Shown here: in pieces, positions 12,858 through 24,097 of the stretch
Numbering within the stretch: position 1 is the first letter of the stretch
How the letters are laid out: every line of letters starts with the position of its first letter
Assembly (NCBI GenBank): GCA_027563935.2
Contig: CM050454.1
Coordinates: 3,686,001 to 3,750,000, forward strand
Direction of reading: 5' to 3'
DNA: 64,000 bases
Origin: Costus lasius
Taxonomy: Eukaryota; Streptophyta; Magnoliopsida; Zingiberales; Costaceae
The notes under the pieces: model-generated
What the model was told of the DNA's origin: nothing
Databases searched by the model: none
The model's input: only the letters and a program-made list of their open reading frames with translations
Translations under genes and position numbers: made by a program

Positions 12858-15800
12858 ATGGACATCGAAGCCGGCGCCGGCGCCTACTCCATCCCGGCGA
12901 AGGCGAGCTCGTGGCGGACGACGCTGCTGCTGGCTTACCAGAGCCTCGGCGTGGTGTACGGTGACCTGAGCACCTCGCCGCTGTACGTGTACAAGTCGGC
13001 CTTCGCGGAGGACATCCAGCACTCGGAAGGCAACGAGGAGATCTACGGCGTGCTCTGTTTCGTCTTCTGGACGATCACGCTGGTCCCCCTCCTCAAGTAC
13101 GTCTTTATCGTCCTCCGCGCCGACGACGACGGCGAGGGCGGCACCTTCGCGCTCTACTCCCTCCTCTGCCGCCACGCCCGCGTGGGATTCCTCCCCACCG
13201 GCCAGCTCGCCGACGACGGGATCGCCGCCTATAAGAAGACCGACCTACCCTCCGACGCCGCCGACGCCGCCGGAGGGAGGAGGGTAAAGGCGGCGTTGGA
13301 GAAGTACCATGTTCTGCAGAAGATGCTTCTTGTGCTCGCGCTGATCGGGGCCTGTATGGTCATCGGCGACGGCGTGCTCACGCCGGCGATCTCGGGTAAG
13401 CTATTCCTCCGCGTTTTTTGAATTGGTCGATCTTCGATTTGAGGTTTTGCTTCTGAATGGGTTTCAATTTGGGGATTGCAGTTTTCTCGGCGGTTTCGGG
13501 GCTTGAGCTTTCGATGGCGAGGGAGCACCACAAGTGTAAGCAAGCTCGCAAAATCCCCCAAAACAATCCTAATTTTTTTTCCTCGTAATTGAATACCAAT
13601 TAGCAGACAGCTGCTGCAAAAGAAATTAGGGTTCATCTCAATCTAAGATTTCTATTTCTCTACATTCTGGTTTTGTTCAAGTGTCTCTAGATCTATAACC
13701 TTACCTTTTCCTTTTTCTGCTTTGAGGTGAATTGCTGCAACGGGAACTTCAATTTCAATTGTCGTAGAGTGCCTTGGGAGACATCTAAATTAAGAAAATT
13801 TTCTAGCATTGCTTTAAGATTTGTATTTTTAATAAATCCAATGGAAACAAATTCTTAGACAGAAATCTACGAGTCCTTGCCTAGAAAATTTTCTCATCCA
13901 TTAATTTTGGCTATTTGATCAAAATAGAAAAAAAAGGGACAAAATATCACTTTCGTCTCAGGATAAGTGACTTGAGTTCACGAGTATAAGATCAAGTGGC
14001 TCCCTAGGAACCCTTCATAAGGTTCTATGTAGGGCACACCTTGCCTGAATTTAAACATTTCATATGTTTTCACCTTTTTTCATTACTTAACTGCAAAATC
14101 CAAAATGGTGAGATGTGAAATGTTAATGGGTTGCCTATATGAATATTTCTGCTGTTTTTTTATTGTTTTAAGCACAGCAGTGACATTGTAACTTGTAATT
14201 TTCTTCCCCAGATAGCACTCTATGGCGAAAGCAAACCATGAACTTTTTTGCTTTTCACTTTGACCATCCAAAATGGTGAAGTACAGGAGATACATTATTT
14301 GTTTACATAAGTTCTACACTTTTCCTCAGATAACACTGTAAATTCTAGTGAAAACTGGTCATAGCAGGATAATTCTTTAAAAGAATCATTACGACATATG
14401 GCAGAGTACAATACTCATTAGGATTAGAGAAGCTTTTACAGCTAACCTTGTAGATTCACAAGTGCACAGGAAAGGCAAAATCAGCATCTCGTCTAGTCAT
14501 CTGATGAATTCCTGAATGAATTAAGCTGCTTTTTTGTTTCATTAGGATCATTTACCTTTTCGAGCTGCAGGAGACTGTCTCTAGTATCTGATTTCTCATG
14601 TATATATTCGGTTCCTCATTGATTGTTTGTTGATTACCATAATAAGTCCTTGAGTTGTTGCTTTTGCACAAGGTTTGTGAAAATAATTTCTGATTCTGAA
14701 TCTGGGCTGTTCAATCTGCAGATATAGAAGTCCCTATAGCATGTCTCATATTGATCGGTTTGTTTGCACTGCAACATTATGGCACGCATCGAGTTGGTTT
14801 CTTGTTTGCACCAATTGTCATTGTTTGGCTTCTCTGCATAAGTGCAATTGGCATTTATAACATTTTCCAATGGAATCCACATGTTTATCAAGCCTTCTCT
14901 CCATACTACATGTACAAGTTTGTAAAGAAAACCCAAAGAGGAGGTTGGATGTCCTTGGGAGGAATCCTCTTATGCATAACAGGTACCCGAAATGTAGCCC
15001 TTGCTATATTATCAGTGCATTTCATTGTGTGCCTCACCTCACCCCCTTGTTTCCTTCTGCTCTTTCTTGCTGCTTGCAGGTTCTGAAGCCATGTATGCAG
15101 ATTTGGGGCATTTTTCGCAGCTATCAATAAAGGTGAGGAATAGAGATGGCAAGTGTATCAGAACCTCTGTCAAAGTTTATAGTAGGCTTTACATGATGTA
15201 TCCCGCTCCTCAACTCTATAAATCTGTTTCAGTTCTCTTAGACAGGCGTGTTTTCTCTTAAGGTTATGCCATATGATCCTTGTTGCTCAAGATTTTTAGT
15301 CAGATAACTCTGGCTGATAGCACTAATTAAATGCTAAAATCTGGATGTTTTGAGCTAATCATCTAAAATGTATAGACTATTTCAGTTTCTTACGTGAAGC
15401 TCTTTGCAATTTCCTTGGAATCAGTTCCATGACCTGAGCTCTTTCTGCAGATTGCTTTTACTTCTGTGGTTTATCCATCGTTGATCCTAGCATACATGGG
15501 ACAAGCTGCCTATCTATCCAAACACCATGTTATTGCAAACCAATATCGTATTGGATTCTATGTCTCTGTACCAGGTAGTTGTCAAGTTCTTGTTTTTTTT
15601 TTCTGAAGATCCACTGCTGCTGCTGCTCTGCTGCTTATGCATACTAACATCAGAATTTTTTCTTGTTAGAGCAAATAAGGTGGCCTGTTATGGTTATTGC
15701 TATCCTTGCAGCGGTTGTGGGAAGCCAGGCCATTATTACCGGAACCTTCTCAATCATCAAGCAGTGTTCGTCTTTGGGCTGCTTTCCTAGAGTGAAGATT

Positions 15801-17124
15801 GTTCACACATCGTCCAAAGTTCATGGACAAATTTACATCCCGGAGATCAATTGGATACTGATGATACTCTGCTTGGCAGTCACAATTGGTTTCAGGGACA
15901 CAAAGCGCATGGGCAATGCAGCAGGTAAGAACTGTTTAAATTTCCAAAACTATCTTCTAGGTAACCAAACATCAGGTCTGATTCTAGATCAAGTTCTTCA
16001 ATGCAACAGGACTGGCTGTCATAACAGTAATGCTGGTGACGACCTGCTTGATGTCCCTAGTGATAGTACTGTGTTGGCAGAAGAGCATATTCCTGGCAAT
16101 TTGCTTCATCCTCTTCTTTGGCACCGTTGAGGCACTCTATTTCTCGGCCTCCCTCATCAAGTTCTCGGAAGGAGCTTGGGTTCCTGTCGCCCTTTCCTTC
16201 ATCTTCATGCTAATTATGTATGTGTGGCACTACGGCACCCGCATAAAGTATGAATCCGACGTCCAAAACAAGGTCGCCATCGAATGGCTCCTCGGCCTCG
16301 GCCCCAAACTTGGTATTGTGCGCGTCAGAGGCATCGGCGTCATACACACCCAGCTCGTGTCTGGAATTCCAGCTATTTTCTCGCACTTCATCACGAATCT
16401 CCCTGCATTCCATCAGGTCAGTAGTGATCTCACCTTTTTTGCTCTTTGGACGCCTTGTTGAAGCTCGCCTGTGCATAATGATCAGGTCCTCGTCTTCCTC
16501 TGCATCAAATCCGTCCCGGTGCCTCACGTCCACCCGGAGGAGCGGTTCCTCGTCGGCCGGATCGGGCCCAAGGAGTCGAGAATCTACCGGTGCATCGTCC
16601 TGTACGGCTACCGCGACGTGCACAAGGATGACCTGGAGTTCGAGAAGGATCTGGTGTGCAGCATTGCGGAGTTCATCAGAGCTGGGGCGTCCGGTTCCGA
16701 TCCACGGCCCGCTCAGAAAGAAAACGAGAAATTGACCGTCGTCGGAGAAGGAATCGGCCGGTTCCGCGAAGCGATCGGCGATCCGGACGACGCCTCCGGT
16801 CCCTCAAGCTCGGCAGCAATACGATCGGCGGCAGCGGCGCCGAAATGTGAGAGAAAAAAGGTGCGGTTCGTGCTGCCGGCGAGCGAGCAGATCAGCGCGA
16901 GCGCTAGGGAGGAGCTGCGGGAGCTGATGGAGGCGCGGGAGGCAGGCATGGCGTTCATCCTCGGGCACTCGTACGTGAGGGCGAAGAGCGGGTCGGGGCT
17001 CGTGAAGCGCCTCGCGATCAACGTCGGATACGACTTCCTGAGGAGGAACAGCCGGAGCCCGGTGTACGCAGTGAACATCCCCTACGCGTCCACTCTGGAG
17101 GTCGGAATGGTGTACTATGTTTGA
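12858..17124 (+). CDS. KUP/HAK/KT potassium transporter, group II (KUP6/KUP8-like)
   Basis: These are multi-pass K+ transporters that mediate K+ transport across cell membranes. Eight exons join cleanly: 12858-13395, 13482-13535, 14722-14982, 15080-15132, 15451-15574, 15670-15924, 16010-16416 and 16486-17124. The total is 2331 nt, 776 aa, normal for the family. Signatures include [17 protein letters not shown] (31-47), [90 protein letters not shown] and [17 protein letters not shown]. The C-terminus ends LEVGMVYYV, as in other HAKs. All splice sites are GT..AG and no stop interrupts the joined frame, so the gene looks functional. Similarity to KUP6/KUP8-type proteins is from memory of the family, and exact orthology is unresolved. 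The GC-rich first exon against AT-rich introns is typical of monocot genes. Confidence 0.95.
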
Positions 17125-17266
17125 GCTAAGACGGCATGGTGCCGCACAGAAGTCTTGTACACCTCTCCTGCGCGTATATTAATTTCAGCTATATATTTGG
17201 ATGAGGTATTGAGTTTAATATAAATAAACTAAGCTCAAAATTATGATATCTAAGGCAACCCATATC

Positions 17267-17708
17267 CAGGGGTGGTAATTCCACCCGACGGATTTGGGTA
17301 CTCCACCCGACCTATTAGCACGATACTCGTTTAGCTAAACAAGGTAGATTCGAGTTTAGGGGTATGGGTACATGTGGGTACCCGATATCCGATTTCAAAT
17401 AAATATAAATATAATTTTTATATTATTAGGATATAAATAATAATAAAATAATTATTATATAAATATTTATTATTATTAAAAATATAATAATAATAATAAA
17501 TAAATAAATATTATATAAATATTTTTATTTTTATTTTAATTTTTAAACTATATTTTATTAAAATAATATAATAATTAATTTATTTTTTATTTAATCGGAT
17601 ACCTTGTACTCATTTAAATACTCGACCCGGGTTTGGGTCGGGTTCAAATAGCAAATTCGGGTTCATATTTAGGGTAAAACTGTGGGTACTCGTTCCGTTG
17701 CCACCCCG
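17267..17708. mobile_element. Non-autonomous hAT-type element, 442 bp
   Basis: Ends read CAGGGGTGGTAA on the left and TTGCCACCCCG on the right, inverted repeats of the RGGGGTGGYAA kind. Flanking 8-mers are CCCATATC (17259-17266) and GCCATATC (17709-17716), seven of eight identical. Subterminal regions carry GGGTACTC/CACCCGAC motifs in both orientations, and the core is extremely AT-rich (ATAATAATAAATAAATA-like). There is no coding capacity. It lies just downstream of the potassium transporter and may sit in or near its 3' flank. Confidence 0.7.
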
Positions 17709-18392
17709 GCCATATCTTCAACAAAAAGCCTGCAGGTTCCTCTAAATAAGACTTAAAATTTCAATCCATATCTATTGACCGTATCTTACATTAGTGAATA
17801 TTAGATCTACCGACACTATAATATATTGGCGCTAATTCCCCCCTAAGATTTATGTTAGTATGAAATTAAGCTCTAATTCCCCCCTAAGATTTAGCAAATA
17901 CATATATCATCCACTATGATTTACAAAATATATACATAAGATACTAGTATATTATAAAAATCTCACTAAACTACATAAAAGAGAAACAATTATGTGTTAG
18001 TCCTTTGTATTCCTCATGCACATAAATATTTAGTCCTTTGTATTTATTCCTTACACAGTTATACCCAACCAAACCGCGGGGACAAAAGCGAAAAGACACT
18101 GTGGGCCCGTCCGCCTGTGGCTGCCCACTCCATGCCGTAATACACAGACCGTCCCGAAACGGAAAGAGAAGAGCCGAAACCGAACAGCCTGCTCTTCCGT
18201 CGCCTCGCTCAACCAGCAACCACCAGCGGTGGCCGGCGATCCCGAGGTACGCCGTCAATAGAGCCAAATCACCAGGGGGAAGGACCCCCCCCCCCCCCCC
18301 TCTATGCTTGATCTCCTCTTTGTCCCGTTGCTGTTCGTGCTGTGTGTTCTGTTTAGTATTTTGCTTTTTATGATTTTGTGCGTGTTTGGCAG
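17709..18392. other. Intergenic, with a long poly-C tract
   Basis: Mostly unremarkable sequence. A homopolymer run of C lies at about 18285-18300, followed by a T-rich stretch leading into the pseudogene exon. A GC-richer segment at about 18080-18260 could be the remnant of an upstream exon of that pseudogene, but I see no clear reading frame. Confidence 0.4.
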
Positions 18393-18581
18393 GGGAACTG
18401 TTCAGAGAATGAAGGCGCTGAAAAGGGCGTGCACGGACATTCTCTAGAGCACAGCGAGGAGTCGGCAGCTCGGATCGCGGCCGCGGAGCAGAGGATGCTG
18501 CGGCTGCGGCGGGATCTGTAGCTTGCCAAGGAAGAATCTCTTGCGTCGCTTCTACGTTTGAAGGCGATCATGGTCGCCGAG
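18393..18581 (+). pseudogene. Broken exon of a conserved plant coiled-coil protein family of unknown function
   Basis: A GT..AG-bounded exon (acceptor TTTGGCAG before 18393, donor GTGATG after 18581) encodes RMKALKRACTDIL, then in a shifted frame SAARIAAAEQRMLRLRRDL and LAKEESLASLLRLKAIMVAE. This pattern matches a plant family I recall with the motif MKALKRAYADIILNTAKEAAARI followed by ALRMLLRLKQM. There are three lesions: TAG after ACTDIL, a 1-base deletion shortly after, and TAG between RRDL and LAKEES. Further exons were not recognised with confidence, although the segments near 19390-19515 and 21950-22080 have exon-like composition. Family recognition is from memory, and the function of the family is not known to me. 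Confidence 0.6.
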
Positions 18582-21500
18582 GTGATGCCTTTAGCTCTTT
18601 CTGTCTGTACCTGCCGACTCCGATCTAGTTCCTTTTATTGCCCAAAATCACTTTATTTTGCATTTCAGGATTTTATTCCAGATATTCAATAATTTCTGTG
18701 GTGCACTTGGTCAAATGAACTCCCTAGTTTGGTTAGTAAAGTTGGGATATTCCTGTTTTCCATCTTACAATTGTCAAAAATGATTTTAGGAGTGATATTA
18801 TTGTTCTGATTTCTTCAATTTAATTGAAAGAAGAGTATATGCCATAATGAACTAAGTCTAGAAAGAACATTAAGCACCTGACTTTTATAGTTCCCTGATT
18901 CTCTAACGACGATCCTTCTATTTATAAAAATGGACAGAAACCAGACTCTTGTGACATCCACCACTATGATACGCTGATGTACTCATTATACTGAACAAGA
19001 GAACATTAATTTGAGGGCTACTATTGATTATAATGTTATGGCGTTCAAATATACTATGCCAAATGTTTTTGCTCCAGTTCTCTTCTAGTTTGTCTTGAAT
19101 GAACTTTGAGGGAATGCTATTACATTTTGTTTGTGGACCTAAAACTATGTATCCTAGAAAGGAAGCTAGAACGTATGAAATGAAAATTAACTTTTCCTTC
19201 ATTGCCTTGAATGGATAGGGTGAAAAGAACGGAAAACTGAGTGGAAAACACATGGCTTTCCTTAGTTTCATTTTTGTTCAATTTGGACAGAAAACAGCAG
19301 CGTCATGCCCATGCATTGCTCACTTCCCTCATACTAAATAGATCACAGGCCCTTCACCTCCGTGTACACCACCGCCAGGAGCACCTCCAAGCTAAAAAAT
19401 GGATTGTTGCCGTTAGGAGCAGGTAGCAGTGTAGGTCAGCCACGCCAAGGTGCAGTGGCAGATGTAGATGGAGAGGAAGCCCACGGAGAGAAGGCTGTCA
19501 TGTGCAATCCATGTGAGTATGAGTTTCCATCCTTTCTCTCATCCCTATTTAGGTTGCTTTCCTTCTATTTTTAATTCCCTTCTAGGATACAAAATGAAAG
19601 TGTTAGGACCCAGACAATTAAAAGTAACTTATTAATTTGATGGGCCTAAACCGTGCAACCTAAAATGTTATAGTCCAATTAAATTGTGGCGAACTGAACT
19701 AGGCTTATCAAACAATGCAACTAACTTCCAATTAGTCTAGGCTATCATGATCAGCCCACTGGGATTGATATCCTGGTCAAAGCCCAAATTAGAACTCAAA
19801 GTTTAGGATCAAACCTCAAATCCAAGTTGCCAATATGTGATCACAATGCAATTCTCTCCACTTAGCATTGATAGTGTGAGGCCTGTGATGTTGGGCAAAC
19901 CATTTAATTATATTAGTAATTAAGACACACATATTATGTATATATATATGGGTGGTAGATTGGGGTGTCCTCTCCACAGTTTTGTTGTCCAAATTGTGAG
20001 CCTTTTTCTTATCCCTAATTGTATTTATTAGTTTGAAAAAATCCTATACTATTTTCAAAACGTCACTACCGGTTAACTATTTTTTTTTTGTATGGTTAAC
20101 CGTTAAACTTAAAATGAGTATTAAGTTTTGATGGGTTAATCATTAGTTTTCAGTACAATTAACCATCGATTTTAGTTAATTATTAAATTTTACATAAACA
20201 CATCTATAACCTACATGAGTATTAAAAAAATGTTATAAATTTAAAATGTGCATCAAATAACTTAAGACCAACCAATCCATCAGTATTTTTAGGCTCATAG
20301 TTGCATTTGATTGGTGTAAGCTATAGGTGGGTTTTTGAGTTTTGATGGGTGACCTATTTTTTCATTTGCTCTAATATATACTAGTTCAACAATCATCACT
20401 CATATCAAATTGGTTCAAATTTGTTAACCATCAATTCAGCTTATCCGAACTACTCCCAAACCATATCGGATGAAAACATAAAAAGTTGCCCATTTGAAAA
20501 GCTGTTCAATTTAGTTGACTGGACAGTTTGGTTTGATCGGTTAACCATATAAGTGGTTTTTTTAATACCCCTAGTGGTGATAGATCATGTGTTAGTGATA
20601 AGGTGTGTTCGTGGTTAGTATTAATTAGGGTTGTGTCTAAAAGCCTATATATGGCTTTAGAGTTTAGTCTACTTCAATTACACATTTTGATTAATAAACT
20701 AAAACTATTCTCCATGTATCTCTTATATTTATCTCTTCCTTCCTTTGCCCCTTCTCTTCTCAACCTCCTCCTCTGTCCTATATCAGTTCGTATTAGGGCC
20801 AAAATCTATATCCCTCATCTTCTCCTATTTGCACTGCAATCACTTTTGGAGAATGGAGGTTACTCTCTTCATGGTTTGCCGTTACTGCCATCTCAAAAGG
20901 ATTTATTGCTACGTATCTTCCTTTTTTATTCATCATCAACTATCTCAACCACGTAAACAATATGTGACATGTCTTCCTACTAGTTAATGATCTGATTACT
21001 TAGAGCTTGGTTAGTGACTCTGTTGTGAGTAACACCTTTCTTTTTTAGTACTTGGGTTTAAATACCCAGTTTTAAAGTCAAAAGATCTAAGCTTTTAAGA
21101 ATCTTAGGTTACAGCTTACTGCAAGTAAATAGATTAAAAAAACGTAAACTTTTTCACATAAGCAATAGGTGAGACTTGACCCCAAGAATCTGTTATCAAC
21201 CATTACGGTTCTTACCTTTCTACGTTAGTACTTACTATAAGTAACCAGACAGAAAAGTAAACTAATTTACAGCTAGATAGACAAATGTAAACTCATTGCA
21301 GCTATCTTAACCGATTTCTGCAATTTTTTATGTATTTGTGATTTCTGTGCGGAAATCACGTCTTATTCTTATAATGAGAACAGAGCCTCATTTAAGCTTT
21401 TAGTTCCTTTCGTGAGGAAGACTTCATTCCCCATTTAAATAAATACTAGTTAACTCAGCTTATTTAAGTCAATATTGGTAAGGTCTTCCCATTTATATTG

Positions 21501-22780
21501 AATTTATAATTACATTTTCTGGTAGCACTTATTTTCCCTTTTCTTACGAAAGACTTCCAAGTATTTCACTGATAAGGAATGTTGGTTTTCCAGATCAATG
21601 AATCAGAAAGGAAAATTTGTCTCAGACAAGGAAGATTCATTGTCTTGAAGTCCAAATCAGTGAATCAAAATATTATAATCTCTAAAGTCTGAAATGAGGA
21701 GTCTGAATTCTGAAACTGAACTCTGAGTTGGAGACTTAGAAGTGTTCAGAACTCTGACTGCTGCTTCACCAAAGATGAGATGAACCTTTTGTTGTTTTGT
21801 AATTTTTTTACATCTTTTTTGTGTTTTTAAAATATATTTTCTATGTTTTAATTTTAACCTCACATATAACAGAATAATTTTTCTGATATTTTTATGCTTT
21901 TTGCCCCCACTTGTCATTCAATGACTGCAGATTCTGAACCATAAGGTTTCTGATTCTTCTCAGCAGCCATTAGCCGATTCAGTATGCGCCAAAATGAAAA
22001 AGGAAGTTCCAAGAGCGGCCACCACAAACCTTTTCCCTCCCCCGTGTCATCTTTGAAGCCACCATCCCAGCAACAGGCCTACAAAGATTTTTTTTTTTCG
22101 ATGCAAAAGATGAAAAAAAACAAAAAGTTCACAAGGACTCGAGATGTGACAAGGAGAAAATATCTATGTTCGGCTCATCCAAACCTCAGAAGCTGCTCAT
22201 GTCTCAGTAAGCAATCCATATACTGCTTCTTTGATTACACTCTTCAGTCCTACCCTTATCGTATGAGCAGTATTCCTGAGTCGCTGTGGATCCGGTTTTT
22301 CTTCTTTATCCGATCCGTAATTGGAGGATGTGTGCATCTTATAAAGCAAAAAGGTTATATAATTTTTTTGTCTTTTTTGTCTTTTTTGCCTTTTTTTTAT
22401 TTTCATCTCAAATTTTATGATATACTGCTTATGCTTGTTTCTTTTGAAGTTCATAAATATTGGTTGGACAATCCTCATGTTTACAAATTAGAACCTGCAA
22501 AATGCTGACGTTTTATCGGATGCGGGTGTCTGTTATGTTAAAAGTATGCATCCGAATCCAATCGCGCAGGGTGCGCGGGTGAGAAGTCAGTCGTTTGCCC
22601 AATCAAGACACGGGTACATCGCTGCGCAGTATCATCAGCAACGCTCGAAATTAATAAAGGGTAATTACGTAACTTCGTGTTCTTCACTAATTGACAAATC
22701 GATAGACAGGAAAACCGCAGGAACGTGGGACGTGTGTTATCCGTTTCGGTTCGTTCACTCGTCGGCTCTTGTCATTCCAC
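18582..22780. other. Long AT-rich stretch, no intact gene
   Basis: It may contain remnants of the pseudogene above. Exon-like pieces at 19390-19515 (frame with AGSSVGQPRQGAVADVDGEE, donor-like GTGAGT) and about 21935-22080 lack a recognisable family. Between about 20040 and 20580 GGTTAACC-type motifs recall those of the element at 6855-7421, perhaps a decayed relative. The open frame at 21984-22508 is low-complexity at its end and I do not call it. Confidence 0.35.
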
Positions 22781-22789
22781 AGACAGAGA

Positions 22790-22822
<33 letters not shown>
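22781..22822. repeat. (GA)n microsatellite in the 5' untranslated region of the RING gene
   Basis: An almost pure AG/GA dinucleotide tract ends 27 bp before the ATG at 22850. GA-rich 5' leaders are common in plant genes and can be bound by GAGA-binding BBR/BPC factors; whether this one is regulatory is not shown by the sequence. Confidence 0.85.
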
Positions 22823-22824
<2 letters not shown>

Positions 22825-22849
22825 TTCTTGCCGGAAGGAAGAGAAGGAG

Positions 22850-24097
22850 ATGGGTTCCGACTTCGTGGCCGACGACGCCTCCCTCGCCGGATTCTCGCGC
22901 GACATCGCCAGGAAAAAGAAGGTAACGATTCCTCTCGCTCCGCCCCCTCCATTCAATTGATTCGATTCGATTCCAATTGCATGCCTGACGTCGTTTCTTT
23001 TGCTACTCAGATCCACAGGTCCGCGAAGCTGAAGCAGTGCAAACTCGATGCGAGGCGCGAGCAGTGGCTTTCACAAGGTATGGGTGTTGTGGAGTTAGTT
23101 TTGGGCGATTGCGTGTTTTTTTGAGGTTTATATGATTTTGGATCGTTTGGTTTCTCTTATTATAATTTGGTTGTCTTGTTCGGATTTTGGCCTCAAAATT
23201 CGATTTTGTTTGAGCTCTCTGTGCCGATCTGCAGTGAAAAACAAGGATTGCCTGGTGACGAGCAGGGGGATGCCTACCGCGTATCCTCCCCCTCAGCCGG
23301 CGTCGTCGAAGAAATTGGATCGCAGAGTGAAGGAAGGAGAGAAGAAGGAAGGGGTTGGGGTTTCGGTGGAATGCGATGGATCCAGTTCTCATGATAGCGA
23401 GGAGGGTTCTCCGACTCATGGAAACTCCTTAAGTGAATGCCCCGGTGATCGTATCGGCAGAGGGAGCAGTTTTGGATCATCCTCCATAAGCATCAGTGAT
23501 GCTGATGTGGAGGGAGATGATACGGAGGATAGAGGGGAAGTGGAGGAGGAGGAGATGGACGATTGGGAAACCTTAGCTGATGCTTTAACCGCTCATGACT
23601 GTAGCCAGCCTGATCCAACCCCTCCCGCACCCACCATCCCGGATGCCACTGCAGCACCAGGACGCATTAACAATGATAATCAAGACGGCTTTGAAAAACC
23701 GGGTGATAGGCAGATCGTCCACAGGGCATGGAAGCCAGATGACACTTTCCGGCCACAAAGCCTGCCCAACCTCTTGAAACAGCGGAGTTTCCCTGCAAGT
23801 ATGGGGCGGCACTACGAGGCAGCTGGTAGGGCTCAGCGTGGCATCCTTTCAATGCCTTCGTCATGCCCCATATGCTACGAGGATTTGGATCGGACAGACT
23901 CAAGCTTCCTCCCCTGTAATTGTGGTTTCCGCCTCTGCCTGTTCTGTCACAAGCGGATTGTTGAGGCAGATGGGCGTTGCCCAGGTTGCAGGAAACATTA
24001 TGCTCCTATGGCATGTGATGAGATGGCTACTACGGGTCGAATACCTACAGCAGACTTCCGCCTATACCGTTCTTGTAGCATGAGGTCTAGAAACTAG
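22850..24097 (+). CDS. RING-finger protein with CNOT4-type C4C4 RING, probable E3 ubiquitin ligase
   Basis: Three exons join in frame: 22850-22921, 23011-23077 and 23235-24097 (1002 nt, 333 aa). The N-terminus (MGSDFVADDASLAGFSRDI) continues into a basic segment SAKLKQCKLDARREQWLSQ. The middle is acidic and serine-rich (GDDTEDRGEVEEEEMDDWE) and probably disordered. The RING lies at residues 257-298: CPICYEDL, PCNCGFRLCLFC, then CPGC. The eight ligands are all cysteine, as in NOT4/CNOT4 rather than the usual C3HC4 type. There is no RRM domain, so it is not a full CNOT4 orthologue. It belongs to the plant group of short proteins with a C-terminal CNOT4-like RING. The start is supported by the clean first exon right after the GA tract. 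Ubiquitin-ligase activity is inferred from the domain; substrates are unknown. Confidence 0.9.

Noticed and set aside
12738..13175. 145-codon minus-strand open frame over the first HAK exon
   Set aside because: It is the antisense shadow of a GC-rich exon that encodes conserved potassium-transporter sequence on the other strand.
16471..16485. Start of the last HAK open frame at a GTG
   Set aside because: It is intron sequence; the acceptor ATCAG ends at 16485 and the exon begins with GTC at 16486.
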